DNA from: Nocardioides sp. SLBN-35
GTDB lineage: Bacteria > Actinomycetota > Actinomycetes > Propionibacteriales > Nocardioidaceae
Assembly (NCBI RefSeq): GCF_006715725.1
Contig: NZ_VFNU01000001.1
Coordinates: 5,303,948 to 5,367,947 of the forward strand
Direction: 5' to 3'
DNA: 64,000 nt
The notes under the pieces are model-generated. The model searched no databases. It was not told the origin of the DNA and saw only the letters and a list, made by a program, of their open reading frames with translations. Of this stretch, positions 9,621-18,860 are shown in pieces. A program made the translations under genes and the position numbers. The first letter of the stretch is position 1. Each line of letters begins with the position of its first letter.

Positions 9621-9670
9621 GTGAACACTGTTAACCGTAAACGGTGTAAACTTTCGTCGTCAAGTGTTCA
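9621..9670. promoter_or_regulatory. Operator region between MmpL and TetR genes
   Basis: GTGAACAC at 9621-9628 and its inverse GTGTTCAC near 9663-9670 flank an inner near-palindrome centred on ACCGT-AA-ACGGT (about 9634-9645). The right arm contains CAAGTGTTCA (9661-9670), the exact reverse complement of TGAACACTTG in the ABC exporter promoter. The arrangement between divergent genes fits autoregulation by the TetR protein. Confidence 0.55.
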
Positions 9671-9702
9671 CCCCGGTGATCCGGGCCATCTCGAGGAGTC
9701 CT

Positions 9703-10461
9703 GTGCCGCACCTCCGCGCACCCAGCCGCCGGGAACGTCAGCGTGAGGCGACCTACGACGAGATCGTCGAGGTCGCCGCCCGCCTGCTCGACGAGGGAGC
9801 GGACCTGTCGTTGCGGGCGGTCGCCGCGGGGATGGGGATGACCGCACCAGCGCTGTACAGGTACGTCGCGAGCTATCAGCAGCTCGTCGACCTCGTCGCC
9901 TTCGAGCTCGACAAGGCGGCGACTGCCGAATGGGCCGAGGCCGCCGCCCGGTTCCCGGAGGACGACCCGGCCGCACGCCTGGCCGTGGCCTGTGCGCGCT
10001 TCCGGCAGTGGGCGCTGGCGAAGCCGCGGGAGTTCGCCCTCGTGTTCGCCAACCCGGTCGCCGAGGCCGACACCGATCGCCGCGACCTGCTCACCCTGTC
10101 GACGTCGGGCCACTACTTCACCGACCTGCTGTGGCAGATCTGGGAGCTCTACCAGTTCCCGTACCCGGCCCTCGACGACCTCGACCCGGTCATCCGCGAC
10201 GCCGTGCTCGACCCGCTGATCCCGGCCAAGGCCGACCACATCCCGCCCGAGGAACGTGGCCTGCTGTGGATCTACATGCGGGCGTGGTCGGCGCTGTACG
10301 GCGTCGTCACGCTCGAGTCGACCGGCCACTGCGACCCGCGGGTCATCGAGTCCGGGCAGCTCTTCCGCGCCACCCTGCTCGACTGGCTCGAGCCCCTCGG
10401 GCTGCGCCACGAGCGCGACCGGATCACCACGATCCTCGACGAGGAGCTCGCCCGCGCCTGA
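9703..10461 (+). CDS. TetR/AcrR-family transcriptional regulator
   Basis: 252 residues. The N-terminal helix-turn-helix is ATYDEIVEVAARLLDEGADLS followed by LRAVAAGMGMTAPALYRYV, a standard TetR_N domain. The C-terminal part (FRQWALAKPREFALVFANP to WLEPLGL) matches the TetR_C_13 / WHG type ligand domain. GTG at 9703 is chosen because GAGGAG lies four bases before it; a GTG at 9664 has no ribosome site. It is divergent from the MmpL gene and the natural candidate to bind the repeats between them. Confidence 0.9.
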   Translation: MPHLRAPSRRERQREATYDEIVEVAARLLDEGADLSLRAVAAGMGMTAPALYRYVASYQQLVDLVAFELDKAATAEWAEAAARFPEDDPAARLAVACARFRQWALAKPREFALVFANPVAEADTDRRDLLTLSTSGHYFTDLLWQIWELYQFPYPALDDLDPVIRDAVLDPLIPAKADHIPPEERGLLWIYMRAWSALYGVVTLESTGHCDPRVIESGQLFRATLLDWLEPLGLRHERDRITTILDEELARA

Positions 10462-10473
10462 CCGGGGAGTGAC

Positions 10474-11691
10474 TCAGCTGAGCCGCTCGAGGACCATGGC
10501 CATGCCCTGGCCACCACCCACGCACATCGACTCGACACCGAACTGCTTGTCGTGCCACTGCAGCGAGTTGATCAGCGTCGCGGTGATCCGCGCTCCCGTC
10601 ATGCCGAACGGGTGACCGACCGCGATCGCACCACCGTTGACGTTGAGCTTGTCGACGTCGATCCCGAGCTGCTGCGCCGATCCCAGCGACTGCACCGCGA
10701 ACGCCTCGTTGATCTCGAACAGGTCGATGTCACCCAACGACATGCCGGCGTTCTTCAGCGCGGCGGGGATCGCCTCGACCGGGCCGAGGCCCATGATCTC
10801 GGGCGAGAGTCCGGTCACCGCGGTCGACACGATCCGCGCGAGCGGGGTCAGGCCCAGCTCCTTGGCACGGGTGTCGGACATGATCACCAGCGCCGCGGCG
10901 CCGTCGTTGAGCGGGCATGCATTGCCCGCCGTCACCGTCCCGTCGGGGCGGAACACCGGCTTGAGACCGGAGACCGCCTCCAGCGTCGTACCGGCACGGG
11001 GGCCGTCGTCCGCGGTGACGGTCGTGCCGTCGGGCAGGGTGACCGGGGTGATCTCGCGGGCCCAGAAGCCCTCACCGATCCGCTGCTCGGTGAGGTTCTG
11101 GCTGCGGACCGCGAACACGTCCTGCTCCTCGCGCGACATGCCGAGGACCTGCGCGACGTTCTCGGCGGTCTGGCCCATCGCGATGTAGAGGTCCGGCAGC
11201 TCACCGGAGGTGCGCGGGTCGACCCACGTCTCCGCGCCGCCCTGGGCCCGCTTGTCGGTCACCGCCTGCGCGTCGGCGAACGCGGGGTTCTGGCCCTCGG
11301 GGTTGTCCGACCAGCCGTTGAAGAACCGGCTCACGGTCTCCACGCCGGCGGAGATGAACGCGTCGCCCTCGCCGGCCTTGATCGCGTGGAACGCCATCCG
11401 GGTGGTCTGCAGCGACGACGAGCAGTAGCGGTTGACCGTCACGCCGGGCAGGCGGTCCATCCCGGACAGCACGGCGACCGCGCGGCCCAGGTTGTTGCCC
11501 GCCTCACCGGCCGGCTGGCCCACACCGAGGATCAGGTCGGTGATCTCGGCCGGGTCCAGGCCGGGCACCTTCGCCAGCGCGGCCTGCACCATCTGCACGG
11601 CCAGCTCGTCGGGACGCATGTCCTTCAGCGAGCCCTTGCCGGCACGGCCGATCGGCGAGCGGGCGGTCGAGACGATGACGGCTTCGGGCAT
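10474..11691 (-). CDS. Acetyl-CoA C-acyltransferase (thiolase)
   Basis: 405 residues, normal thiolase length. The acylated cysteine lies in NRYCSSSLQ, the NEAF motif is present (EINEAFAVQS), the active-site His lies in GHPFGMTGAR, and the second Cys in CVGGGQGMAM. The enzyme cleaves 3-ketoacyl-CoA with CoA in fatty-acid or related degradation. Two positions differ from the commonest consensus (SSS for SSG, FGMTG for LGMSG). The gene converges on the TetR gene and follows the LysR gene on the same strand with a 14-base gap, so they may share a transcript. Confidence 0.93.
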   Translation of the reverse strand: MPEAVIVSTARSPIGRAGKGSLKDMRPDELAVQMVQAALAKVPGLDPAEITDLILGVGQPAGEAGNNLGRAVAVLSGMDRLPGVTVNRYCSSSLQTTRMAFHAIKAGEGDAFISAGVETVSRFFNGWSDNPEGQNPAFADAQAVTDKRAQGGAETWVDPRTSGELPDLYIAMGQTAENVAQVLGMSREEQDVFAVRSQNLTEQRIGEGFWAREITPVTLPDGTTVTADDGPRAGTTLEAVSGLKPVFRPDGTVTAGNACPLNDGAAALVIMSDTRAKELGLTPLARIVSTAVTGLSPEIMGLGPVEAIPAALKNAGMSLGDIDLFEINEAFAVQSLGSAQQLGIDVDKLNVNGGAIAVGHPFGMTGARITATLINSLQWHDKQFGVESMCVGGGQGMAMVLERLS

Positions 11692-11705
11692 GACGACTCC
11701 TCGGG

Positions 11706-12626
11706 TCAGGGGTGGTGCGGCCGGGCGAAAGCCTGATCGGCGCTCTCGAGCAAGCGTACGGCGGCGGCCGACAGTCTCGCCTCGGCCGACCAGATCGCGG
11801 TGAGCGGGCGCAGCAGGAAGACCCCGTCGAGCGGTACGGCGCGCAGCTCGCCGAGCTCGAGGTCGGCCTCGAGCGCCCGCTCCGACAGCGCGACCGGGCC
11901 CATCCCGGCGATGGCCGCGTGGGTGAGGCCGTTGTTGGACGCCATCACGAGACCCGGGACCAGGGTGTGGCCCTCACGCTCCAGTGCCTCCTCCAGGGTG
12001 ACCCGGGTGCCGGAGCCCTCCTCGCGCACCAGGACGCCCCCGACGGCGAGCTCGGCCGCACCGACCGGCTCGGTCCGGTCGGCCCACGGGTGACCGGGTG
12101 CGACGGCGACCACGAGCCGGTCGGCGCCGACCTGCTGGTGGCGCAGCCCGTCGGGCACCGTCGGCACCTCGACGAACCCCAGCTCGGCCGCGCCGGTGCG
12201 GACCAGTCGCTCGACCTCGGTGGAGTTGGCGACGCTCAGCGAGACCTGCAGGTCGGGCGCTCCGGCGTGCAACCGCGCCAGCCAGGCCGGTGCGTAGTGC
12301 TCGGCGATGGTCATCGACACGGCCGCGCGGACGACCAGCTCGCCCTCGGCGCGCAGCGTGGCGACGGACCGGGTGAACCGCTCGGCGGCATCGAGCAGCT
12401 CACCGGCCCAGTCGACGACCAGCCTGCCGTGCGGGGTCAGCGTCGTGCCCTGCTTGGTGCGGCGCAGCAAGGTCACGCCGAGCCGGCGTTCGAGCGCGAG
12501 CATCCGCCGCGACACGCTCGGCTGCGAGAGCCGCAGCTCCTGCGCGGCCTGGCCGATGCTCCCGGTCCGCGCCACGAGGGCGAGCACCTCGAGGTCGTCG
12601 AGGTCCGGTCGTCGGGTGGTGCTCAT
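11706..12626 (-). CDS. LysR-family transcriptional regulator
   Basis: 306 residues. The winged helix-turn-helix is at residues 9-66 (LEVLALVARTGSIGQAAQELRLSQPSVSRRMLALERRLG), followed by the periplasmic-binding-like effector domain. It is divergent from the YeiH-type exporter gene with 71 bases between, the classical layout for a LysR regulator and its target. In other bacteria a LysR (CbbR/CysB/YeiE-like) often sits beside yeiH; YeiE responds to sulfite. That link is by analogy. Confidence 0.92.
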   Translation of the reverse strand: MSTTRRPDLDDLEVLALVARTGSIGQAAQELRLSQPSVSRRMLALERRLGVTLLRRTKQGTTLTPHGRLVVDWAGELLDAAERFTRSVATLRAEGELVVRAAVSMTIAEHYAPAWLARLHAGAPDLQVSLSVANSTEVERLVRTGAAELGFVEVPTVPDGLRHQQVGADRLVVAVAPGHPWADRTEPVGAAELAVGGVLVREEGSGTRVTLEEALEREGHTLVPGLVMASNNGLTHAAIAGMGPVALSERALEADLELGELRAVPLDGVFLLRPLTAIWSAEARLSAAAVRLLESADQAFARPHHP

Positions 12627-12697
12627 GCGTTCTCCGTATGACGTGATGCCCAGCTGCTCACTACCGAAGCCTGCCCCACGCCACGAGGGTTGGGCAC

Positions 12698-13729
12698 ATG
12701 GCCACGAGAACCGCTCCGGTCCCTACGAGGACGAGCGCCCGGCGTACGCAGCGATCCGTGCTGCTGCCGGGCCTGGTCCTGACGGGCGGTGGGGTGGTCG
12801 TGGCGTACGCCGGCCACCACCTCCTGCCGTCGGTGGGCGTGCTGACCTGGGCTGTGCTCATCGGCGCGGTGGTCGCGAACCTCGACCTGATCCCGATCGC
12901 GACCCAGCCGGGTCTGCGGATCGCGGTCAGGAAGCTGCTCCGTGCCGGCGTCGTGCTGCTCGGGTTCTCGCTGTCGCTGACCGCGATCGGCGCCCTCGGC
13001 ACTCCGGTGATCGCACTGGTCGTGACGACGCTGGTCAGCACGCTGGTCCTCACCTGGTGGCTCGGCCTGAGGATGAAGGTCGGGCCCGCCCGCAGCCTGC
13101 TCATCGCCACCGGCTTCTCGATCTGCGGCGCCTCGGCGATCGCCGGCATGGAGCGTACCGCCGACGGCGACGAGGACGACGTCGCGACCGCGATCACCAT
13201 GGTGACGATCTGCGGCACCCTCGCGATGATCGCGATCCCCCTGCTGCAGGCGCCTCTCGGCCTCTCGGACCGCCAGCTCGGCATCTGGGCCGGCGCCAGC
13301 GTGCACGAGGTCGGCCAGGTCGTCGCCGCTGCCGGACCTGCCGGCGCGACCGCGGTCGCGCTGGCCGTCGTGGTCAAGCTGACCCGGGTCCTGCTGCTCG
13401 CTCCGGTCGTGGCCGTGGTGAGCGCGACCCGGCGTCGTACCCGGCCGGCCGACGCCGCCACGGGCGGCCGTCCCCCGATCGTGCCGCTGTTCGTGCTCGG
13501 CTTCCTGGCCTGCGTGCTGCTGCGCACCACCGGGATCGTGCCGGCCGGGGTGCTCGACGTGATCAGCACGCTGCAGACGATCACGCTCGCCGCCGCGCTG
13601 TTCGCGCTCGGCACCGGCGTCCACCTCGGCAAGCTGCTGCACAGCGGCGGCCGCACGCTCGCGCTGGGCATGGTGTCGACGCTGGTCGTCGCGTCGGTGT
13701 CGCTGGTCGGCGTGCTGGCGATCGCCTGA
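12698..13729 (+). CDS. YeiH/UPF0324-family putative sulfate/sulfite exporter
   Basis: 343 residues with about ten membrane helices and the family features: VLIGAVVANL near the start, a GFSLSLTAIGALG helix, the conserved SICGASAIAGM segment and IWAGASVHEVGQVVAA. These identify the YeiH (Cons_hypoth698) family, annotated as putative sulfate exporters and linked to sulfite tolerance in enterobacteria. It is divergently transcribed from a LysR regulator. Transported substrate here is inferred only. Confidence 0.88.
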   Translation: MATRTAPVPTRTSARRTQRSVLLPGLVLTGGGVVVAYAGHHLLPSVGVLTWAVLIGAVVANLDLIPIATQPGLRIAVRKLLRAGVVLLGFSLSLTAIGALGTPVIALVVTTLVSTLVLTWWLGLRMKVGPARSLLIATGFSICGASAIAGMERTADGDEDDVATAITMVTICGTLAMIAIPLLQAPLGLSDRQLGIWAGASVHEVGQVVAAAGPAGATAVALAVVVKLTRVLLLAPVVAVVSATRRRTRPADAATGGRPPIVPLFVLGFLACVLLRTTGIVPAGVLDVISTLQTITLAAALFALGTGVHLGKLLHSGGRTLALGMVSTLVVASVSLVGVLAIA

Positions 13730-13764
13730 CGTCTCGCGCGACCGGTTCCGGGTACCGCTCGGCC

Positions 13765-14013
13765 ATGAACTCCTCGCTCGCTCCCACGGCGCTGACGACG
13801 CTCACCCAGAAGGCAGCCGCCGTCGACCCGGCCGTTGCGTACTGGACGACGGCCATGGACTCGGTCCGCGAGGAGGAGCGCCGGCGCAGGGGCGTGGTCC
13901 TGCCGGTCGCCCTGCACGTCACCGCTGCGCTCGGCGCGGCCGTCGCCGGCTACCTCGGCGGCCACGTGGTGGGGGCCCGGAGCCTCGGCCGGGCCCACCA
14001 CCACGGGCGGTGA
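13765..14013 (+). CDS. Small predicted membrane protein
   Basis: 82 residues starting MNSSLAPTALTTL. An amphipathic, charged middle (MDSVREEERRRRGVV) is followed by one hydrophobic helix (LHVTAALGAAVAGYLGG) and a His-rich tail (GRAHHHGR). I do not recognise a family. Codon positions are GC-biased in the coding manner, and the gene lies 35 bases behind the YeiH gene. No strong ribosome site is visible, so existence is likely but not certain. Confidence 0.5.
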   Translation: MNSSLAPTALTTLTQKAAAVDPAVAYWTTAMDSVREEERRRRGVVLPVALHVTAALGAAVAGYLGGHVVGARSLGRAHHHGR

Positions 14014-14022
14014 CCTGCAGGG

Positions 14023-14490
14023 TCACTTCACGCGGAGCAGCCCCACGTTGAAGTCCTGCTGGGTCGGGGAGAAGGGGATGTCCGCCACCCGGCCGTCGGA
14101 GATCACGTTGATCGACGGGTACGCGACGTAGAGCAGCGCGTGGTCGGCGAGGACCTGGTTCTGCACCTTGGTGAACGACTCGCACGCCTTGTCCGGGTCG
14201 GTCTCCTTCAGGCCCTCCTCGAGCCACTGGTCGACCTGGGGGTTGGCGTCCCAGGTGAAGTTGGTGAAGCCGGCGTTCTTCGAGCCGTACTCGCGGGCCA
14301 GCTGCGGACCGGCCTCCGGGTACGACGAGAAGTCCCACGCGAGGGCGATGTCGGGCATCGTCGACTGCTTGGAGACCCGCTGGGCGTACTGCGGGAAGGT
14401 GACGGCCTGGAGCTCGCCCGTGAGCCCGATCTGCTTGAGCGAGTCCTGCAGGAGAGTGCCGGCGACGTTGAACTCGTCGACGGTGGGCTG
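14023..14490 (-). pseudogene. C-terminal remnant of a family 5 peptide-binding protein
   Basis: The reading frame from about 14490 to the stop at 14023 gives 156 codons matching the last quarter of an SBP_bac_5 (DppA/OppA-like) extracellular binding protein: QPTVDEFNVAGTLLQDSLKQ, FPQYAQRVSKQSTMPDIALAW, then DHALLYVAYPSINVISD. Intact proteins have 500-600 residues and a lipoprotein signal; both are missing. The homology stops abruptly at about 14490, where a remnant of a regulator on the other strand begins. No transporter permease genes are nearby. Confidence 0.85.
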
Positions 14491-15376
14491 GCCTGTGGCT
14501 CTTCGACGAGCCGCGGGTCTCCGACGAGGACATGGCCACGGCGGCCGCCGCGGTCGACCTCCTGGTTCCGCTACTCGGGTCCGACGACCACGTCATACGC
14601 GACCGGGTCGAGGACCTCCAGCGCCTGCTGTCCCGGGCCACCCAGGCGTCGTCGTCCATCGAGGCGGTCCAGGAGGCCGTCCAGCTCGGCTACCTCGACG
14701 GGCGGGCCGGCCTCCACGTGCACGTCATGGCGCTGCAGCAGCCCAAGCGCCGCACCCGGATCACCGCCACCGACGGCAAGGGCCTGCAGTTCGAGCTGGC
14801 CCGCCGCCAGCTCGGCCTGGCCTTCCTCACCCACGTCGAGGACAACGTCCTGGTCACCGTGTCCAACCACGTCTCGGCCCGCGACAGTCGTGACTTCGAG
14901 GCCACCCTGGTCCGCGCCGGCGAGGCGGTCGGCCTCGAGCTCGCCTCAGGCGGCTCCGCCACCACTGCCGCCCCACGGACCTCGAGGACGCCCTCGGCCA
15001 CGCGCGTTTCGCCGCCGAGCTCTCCGTGCTCCAGCCGGGGAGGGCGAGCACGATGGCGTGGGAGGACCTCGGCTCCTGGCGCCTCCTCCACGGCCGCAGC
15101 CCCTCGCCCCAGACCGTCGTCGAGCTGAGCCCCGAGGCCGAGACCCTGCTCTCCGAGGGCACGCCCCAGCACTAGCAGACCGCGCTCGCCTACCTCGACT
15201 CCGGACGCCGCGTCCCCGTCGCCTGCGACCAGCTGACCATCCACCGCGCCACGCTCTAATACCGACTCGACCGGGTCCGCGAGCTGATCGGCGCCGACGC
15301 GCTCGACGACGGCTGGCGCTCGACCTCGCTGCACCTCGCGTTGAAGCTGCACGCGTTGCTGGTGCAGTCGCGCTGA
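14487..15376 (+). pseudogene. Decayed PucR/CdaR-type regulator
   Basis: From LWLFDEPRVSDEDMAT (14493) to about 14985 the sequence reads as the middle of a PucR-family regulator (GLAFLTHVEDNVLVTVSNHV). Then the frame shifts, and DLEDALGHARFAAELSVLQPG onward continues in another frame. The C-terminal helix-turn-helix still reads TALAYLDSGRRVPVACDQLTIHRATL-YRLDRVRELIG, but with an in-frame TAG at about 15171 and a TAA at about 15258 replacing sense codons. With at least one frameshift, two stops and no N-terminus this cannot be functional. It ends at TGA 15374-15376. Confidence 0.85.
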
Positions 15377-15408
15377 GTCCTCAGGCGTTCGACAAATGCG
15401 TCGACCAC

Positions 15409-17844
15409 CTACATCCCGTTGACGTACTCCGAGATCGCGCGCTCCATGTCGAGGCGCATCCCGGCGTGAGACCACGCCGCCGACCGCTCCACCTCAACAC
15501 GCCAGAAGTTGAACACGGCGTCGATACGACGTCGCTGCGCCTCGTCTCGCGCCACGGCCCGTCCCCTTCGCAAGTAGTGGAGCGCGGTGATGTAGGGGTG
15601 CTCGGTCACCCGGTCGGCGGTTTGCACGCGGGCGGCGTCGACCGTGTCCAGTCCTTCGAAGAACGCGTCCTCGTCAAGGGTGCCGGTGACGACAGCTCCC
15701 CGCAGCAACACTGTAGCCAACGTGTTCAGGCTCAAGCCGTCCTCGTGCCTACGAACAGCCTCGCGCGCCCACGCTTCCGCACGGGACCACCGCGGAGCCT
15801 CTGATTCCAGCTCCGCCAGAGCCCGTTGCTCCCAGAATCTGGAGTTCCACTGGAAGTCGGCTTCGAGGTCGTCGTAGAACTCGGCGGCCGTCTCCGAGCC
15901 GAAGGCCTCAACGATCCTGCGGGCATCCATGAGCCGCGCCACAAATGTCACCTCGCGCGTGCGCAGGGTGATCGCCATGGGCTGCACATAGGGACCCAGC
16001 GCGCGAGCCAACGCCGTCGTGGCGGCACGCCGGTCTTCAACGGAGAGTGTGCGCTTCGCCGCCTCTGCAGCGAGACCCATGTGCCGGACCGAGACCCTCG
16101 CGGCAGTCACCTGCGCAAGACGGGAGAGGCGCTCGGAGGAAAGCACCTCGTTCAGCGTCCGGAAGTCAGCGTCCACCGCACGCGCAAGGACCCCCATCGG
16201 GATCTCATGCCGAACCTCGCTCGCCGTTAGGAGCAGCCTGAGGACCTGAATCTCAACCGGGTCGGTGACGTCCGCGTACGCCTCCTCATAGCGCGCAGCG
16301 AATGACCTCCCGCGAGTGATCGCTGCCAACCCGTCCACCAGCGACGACCGATGCCTCCGCTGAAGGTACTTCACCTGCTCAGCACGCGGCATCCCGGCCA
16401 GTACGTTGAGCCGCTTCTTCGAGTCGAGCTTGGCGAGCAGTCGGCCAACCTCATCGCCTTCGAGGTCGTCGACGACGTGCGCCGCGATCAGCGAATCCCC
16501 GAGCCGGAGCTTGAGCTGGGGGAGTCGAGCTGTCCGCACGCTCGTCACCAAGGTGATCGCCACGCCCGAACGGGCACAAAGTGCCTCCAACTCGGAGACA
16601 GCGTCGACGAACTCGACCAACCGCTCGACGCGGAGAACCTTTCTCATCCCGACCTTCGCCATCCAGTGGATGGCCTTCGCGTTGAGAGTGACGTCTCCGT
16701 TGTGTTCAAGGATCCCGACTCCAGCATTTTCGACCTCATGCAGGTACGACATCTCTGCAGTGGTGGTGCCACTGAGCTCACCGTGGAACGCCAAGACGTT
16801 GAGGCCCTTGGGGCGGAAGGGCTCGCTCGGACTCAGGCGTTCGACCAAGGTCCTCTCGAAGGGAAGATTGTCGCGCAGGTCTTGCCATGTGGGCTCGTCG
16901 CCGTCATAGATGTCATGCCACCGATCAGCGCGGTAGGTTGGCGAGCGAAACTCCCTGTAGAAAGCCATCGCCAGCGGATTTATTCCGCCCGTGGACTCGA
17001 TCGCTTGGTCCTCACCGATCCGCGCGAGAGCAGCCTCGGTATCGTCGGCGACCGAGCGAAAGAACTCCTCTGCCTTCATCCGCACCGCAATGATGCCTGA
17101 TTGCTTGAAACGAAACTCCTCGTATTCGGTGAATGACGGCTTAACGACGAGACGGGGACGCTCGCTGTCGACTCTGCTCAAGAGTGGTGCGGCAAGGTCG
17201 AGTTCATCGTCCAACGATGCACCGACTGCTACTACGGGCACGCCCGACGACCATTCATCCCAGAAGATCTTGTGAGCTGCCCCGCCTTCCTTCGCCGCCG
17301 CGAGGTACTCGAGTGACCCAAACACCAGGTCCCGGCTAAGCGAGTCACCGTGGAGATGAACCATCGAGACGCGGTCCATGGGGTTGCGCGTTGCATTCCA
17401 CGGGTCGCGCCAGGACAGAGAAGAAAGTTGCTGCTTGGCGCGCGACTTGTACCTGTCCTGGAATGCTCGCGTCGCCACGTCGTCGATGTTGAGGTTCCAT
17501 ATCATCCGCCACGGAACTGCCACGAGGTCGGCGTACCAATCGGGAACAGTACAGTGAGTGAACCTCGGGCAGATGAAGTCCTTGGGTGCCGTGCCTCCAC
17601 TATTCTGGGCGATCGTGGCAGCCAGGTCGTAGACGAGTCGCAAGTTCCCGGCGCCGTCGTCCGGAATGTCGTACTCCGCAAGCAACTCGTCGCGAAGGCC
17701 GTTTCCCGTCGGCAGCTCATGTCCAGCCGCATTGGTCGAGCCCATGCTCGCGCCTGCACCCAGGACGAGCGAGTACTGAGCTAGCAGCAGACCTTCCATA
17801 ACACTCTGCCACTGGTCGTCATCGAGTTCTGAGGGCTTGGTCAC
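15409..17844 (-). CDS. SIR2-like NAD-binding protein with degenerate STAND-like module, candidate antiphage effector
   Basis: About 811 residues; GTG at 17844 follows GGCGGAGG by six bases. The N-terminal SIR2-like domain keeps its signature residues: LVLGAGASMG, WNLNIDDV (Asn/Asp), VHLHGD (His) and VVAVGASLDD. Residues ~390-560 resemble a STAND-type P-loop NTPase, but the Walker A place reads HGELSGTTT, without the glycine and lysine. The last ~280 residues are helical and TPR-like. SIR2 domains of this type deplete NAD in several defence systems (Dsr, Avs5, SIR2-HerA). The gene stands alone, has clearly lower GC than its neighbours and sits beside decayed genes, signs of transfer. Defence role is inference. 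Confidence 0.7.
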   Translation of the reverse strand: MTKPSELDDDQWQSVMEGLLLAQYSLVLGAGASMGSTNAAGHELPTGNGLRDELLAEYDIPDDGAGNLRLVYDLAATIAQNSGGTAPKDFICPRFTHCTVPDWYADLVAVPWRMIWNLNIDDVATRAFQDRYKSRAKQQLSSLSWRDPWNATRNPMDRVSMVHLHGDSLSRDLVFGSLEYLAAAKEGGAAHKIFWDEWSSGVPVVAVGASLDDELDLAAPLLSRVDSERPRLVVKPSFTEYEEFRFKQSGIIAVRMKAEEFFRSVADDTEAALARIGEDQAIESTGGINPLAMAFYREFRSPTYRADRWHDIYDGDEPTWQDLRDNLPFERTLVERLSPSEPFRPKGLNVLAFHGELSGTTTAEMSYLHEVENAGVGILEHNGDVTLNAKAIHWMAKVGMRKVLRVERLVEFVDAVSELEALCARSGVAITLVTSVRTARLPQLKLRLGDSLIAAHVVDDLEGDEVGRLLAKLDSKKRLNVLAGMPRAEQVKYLQRRHRSSLVDGLAAITRGRSFAARYEEAYADVTDPVEIQVLRLLLTASEVRHEIPMGVLARAVDADFRTLNEVLSSERLSRLAQVTAARVSVRHMGLAAEAAKRTLSVEDRRAATTALARALGPYVQPMAITLRTREVTFVARLMDARRIVEAFGSETAAEFYDDLEADFQWNSRFWEQRALAELESEAPRWSRAEAWAREAVRRHEDGLSLNTLATVLLRGAVVTGTLDEDAFFEGLDTVDAARVQTADRVTEHPYITALHYLRRGRAVARDEAQRRRIDAVFNFWRVEVERSAAWSHAGMRLDMERAISEYVNGM

Positions 17845-17990
17845 GACATTCCTCCGCCTCTGCTTGGCGCTGCAACTGGACCGGCAGAGTAGCCCGGCCG
17901 CCGGTCGACGTCGGTGGAAATCGGTACCACGCTCGCTGTCGGTTCGCCCGGGACGACGCGCGCGTGACAATACGCCTTCTTCGCAGCACC

Positions 17991-18830
17991 TCAGAGGTCC
18001 AGCAAGACCAGCTCGCGGGTGATCTCCTTCGCCCGCGCCTCCGCGGCCGCCGTGCCGGCGGCCACGATGTCGCGCATCCCGCGCTCCTCGAACGCCGCGA
18101 TCGCCCGCTCTGTGCTGCCGTTCGGGCTGCTGACCGCGCGCCGCAGCGCGGCCGGATCGGCGTCCGGGTCGTCGAGCAGCCGGCCCGCCCCGGCGACGGT
18201 GTGGGCAGCGAGGGTGCGGGCCAGGTCGGCGGGCAGGCCGAGCCGCCCCCCCGCCCCGGCCATCGCCTCGGCCAGGTAGAACACGTACGCCGGCCCCGAC
18301 CCGCTCACCGCCCCCACGGCGTCGATCTGGTCCTCGTCGACCTCGACCACGAGCCCGACGGTGGCGAAGACGTCCTTGACCGCCTGCAGGTGGGGCGGTG
18401 TGGCGTGGGCGCCGGCGACGAGCGCCGTGACGCCGTACCCCACCCGGGCGGGGGTGTTCGGCATCGACCGGACCACCGGCTGTCCGCCGGGCAGGACCGC
18501 CTCGATGCTCGCCAGCGGTACGGCGCCCGCCACGCTCACCACCACCGTGTCCGGCGCCAGCACCGGCGCGATCTCGACCGCCACCTCCCGGACCAGCCCC
18601 GGCTTCACCCCGAGCACGACGAGCCCGGCCCCGGTCGCTGCACGGACGTTGGCGTCGGCGTCCTCGGTGGCGGTCGCGGTGACGCCGTAGGTGTCGGCGA
18701 GCCAGGCCGCGCGGGCCGTCGTACGGACGGTCGCGCGGACCTGGCCCGCCGGGAAGCCGCTCCTCAGGAGCCCGGCCATGATGGCCTCGCTCATCGAGCC
18801 GCAGCCGAGGAACGCGATCGTCGTGCTCAT
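17991..18830 (-). CDS. proC: Pyrroline-5-carboxylate reductase
   Basis: 279 residues. The NADP-binding Rossmann start is IAFLGCGSMSEAIMAGLL, the conserved VVLGVKPGLV and RSMPNTPARVGYGV motifs follow, and the C-terminal dimer domain has the P5CR signature AVSGSGPAYVFYLAEAMA. It reduces 1-pyrroline-5-carboxylate to proline in the last step of proline synthesis, in the cytoplasm. It is a single gene; the amidase gene upstream on the same strand is 30 bases away. Confidence 0.95.
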   Translation of the reverse strand: MSTTIAFLGCGSMSEAIMAGLLRSGFPAGQVRATVRTTARAAWLADTYGVTATATEDADANVRAATGAGLVVLGVKPGLVREVAVEIAPVLAPDTVVVSVAGAVPLASIEAVLPGGQPVVRSMPNTPARVGYGVTALVAGAHATPPHLQAVKDVFATVGLVVEVDEDQIDAVGAVSGSGPAYVFYLAEAMAGAGGRLGLPADLARTLAAHTVAGAGRLLDDPDADPAALRRAVSSPNGSTERAIAAFEERGMRDIVAAGTAAAEARAKEITRELVLLDL

Positions 18831-18860
18831 GCCGCGATCATGCCAAGGCGCGCTCCACCG

